Positions 63,848-64,000 of a stretch of 64,000 nt of DNA are shown here, one piece after another. Origin of the DNA: Aristolochia californica (taxonomy: Eukaryota > Streptophyta > Magnoliopsida > Piperales > Aristolochiaceae); contig JARWKL010000012.1 of assembly GCA_029961685.1 (NCBI GenBank), positions 9,207,955 through 9,271,954 on the forward strand, written 5' to 3'. The number at the start of each line of letters is the position of its first letter. The stretch's first letter is position 1. The notes under the pieces were generated by a model that saw nothing but the letters and a program-made list of their open reading frames with translations, was not told the DNA's origin and made no database searches. Position numbers and translations under genes: made by a program.

Positions 63848-64000
63848 ATAGGTCATTTGCATCTTTAACATGTTTCAAGCATGCATATCCATTTTTAAAA
63901 CACGTCTAGAAGAATTCTCTTTCATGTAAAATTTTGAAGCTATTAGGGTTGAACTAGTGGAATTTCCCAAACTTGGAGAACAAAAATTTTGTGTTTATTT
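63848..64000 (-). repeat. Partial unit leaving the window
   Basis: This is the front segment of the C unit anchored at 63842, cut by the window edge. It has the right-arm C state CACGTCTAGAAGAATTC. Nothing else is seen in it. Confidence 0.88.

Larger units (their letters stand above)
1..64000. repeat. Satellite DNA array, ~674-bp units, whole window
   Basis: The same ~674-bp sequence recurs without interruption from the first to the last base. Anchoring on CTATGGATCCAAAGC gives 45 direct anchors (153 to 29666) and 51 reverse-complement anchors (30334 to 63842). Eighty-five of the 96 keep GGATCC intact; variants are at 6841, 12913, 15608, 16289, 19664, 21008, 26298, 39775, 43134, 47855 and 51228. 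Spacings cluster at 670-680 bp. Short spacings (620, 567, 555, 652-663) are explained by internal deletions. The base composition is strongly AT-rich apart from one C-rich tract per unit. No gene, rRNA, tRNA or mobile element interrupts it. The anchor is an arbitrary phase; the true evolutionary unit boundary is unknown. Confidence 0.98.
29835..64000 (-). repeat. Right arm: inverted satellite units in trimers A'-C-D
   Basis: All 51 units here read on the - strand. Reading along the - strand, the usual order is A', C, D. Ascending coordinates therefore show D, C, A'. No pure B unit was found. A' units combine an A-like front (ACATACGCTC, CTCTAGTGAACGTGCGGTGG) with a B-like back (TTTTTCATTCGTAACGGG, ATATTATTG, GAACTAAAAACTG). 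The trimer period is about 2.02 kb, for example anchors 30334, 32358, 34383, 36402 and 38426. Confidence 0.95.

Noticed and set aside
30181..63871. Many identical-length 60-residue open frames as a gene family
   Set aside because: They sit at one fixed position of the tandem unit. They are closed in D and most left-arm A and B units, show no recognisable domain, and differ between subtypes only by amino-acid-changing substitutions. Tandem copying explains them.
1..64000. CRISPR array
   Set aside because: The repeated unit is ~674 bp with no short repeat-spacer alternation, and the parts between anchors are homologous and not unique.
1..64000. LTR retrotransposon or DNA transposon origin
   Set aside because: I see no terminal repeats with target duplications, no primer-binding site and no reverse transcriptase, integrase or transposase frame. 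An ancient origin from a non-coding element cannot be excluded.
1..64000. Internal subrepeat making the unit a dimer of ~337 bp
   Set aside because: Comparing the two halves by eye shows only short AT-rich resemblances, such as TGTAAGAAATG against TGTAAGTAATG, with no alignable half-unit.

Overview
This window is, end to end, one AT-rich eukaryotic satellite DNA array. I see no supportable protein-coding gene, RNA gene, transposon or CRISPR array. Using a near-invariant BamHI motif (GGATCC or a one-base variant) as anchor, I counted 96 repeat units by eye: 45 on the + strand and 51 on the - strand. Most spacings between neighbouring anchors are 670-680 bp, with a mode of about 674. The largest spacing is 687, explained by a long A run, so no sizeable foreign insertion is present. 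The organism cannot be named from the sequence. A 64-kb array with higher-order structure fits centromeric, pericentromeric or other heterochromatin of a plant or animal.

The units fall into four subtypes, here called A, B, C and D, distinguished mainly by the ~300 bp after the anchor. A: ACATACGCTC, CTCTAGTGAAC, CATGTGTAACGGG. B: CTTAAGTGAAC, TTTTTCATTCGTAACGGGCAATATTATTG. C: AACACTC, AATGTGATTTATCATGAGTAACGG, GACATACGG, CAACAGTCAG. D: CTCAATGAAC, TTACCAGAGTC, TCATCCGTAACGG, AACACCCCGCC. They are arranged in higher-order repeats (HORs) whose order changes along the window. Bases 1-18312 (+ strand) are a tetramer A-B-C-D of about 2.70 kb. Bases 18313-29834 (+) are an irregular zone built on a C-B-D-A-D pentamer of about 3.37 kb that decays towards B-D-A'. 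At 29834/29835 the array flips strand with no spacer. Bases 29835-64000 (- strand) are a trimer A'-C-D of about 2.02 kb, where A' has the front of A and the back of B.

The simplest reading is that an A/B unequal crossover removed one unit from the ancestral tetramer. The resulting trimer was then amplified in the inverted arm, while the left arm kept the tetramer. Chimeric, duplicated and internally deleted units are scattered along both arms.

The best-conserved part of each unit is a ~92-bp core packed with short perfect palindromes and containing ATGCAAAT. A 16-bp dyad (CAATCAT-N2-ATGATTG) lies further downstream. A 60-codon open frame recurs in many A' and C units, but its between-subtype differences give no sign of purifying selection, so I do not call it a gene. 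Subtype assignments and coordinates were made by eye; chimera breakpoints are approximate.
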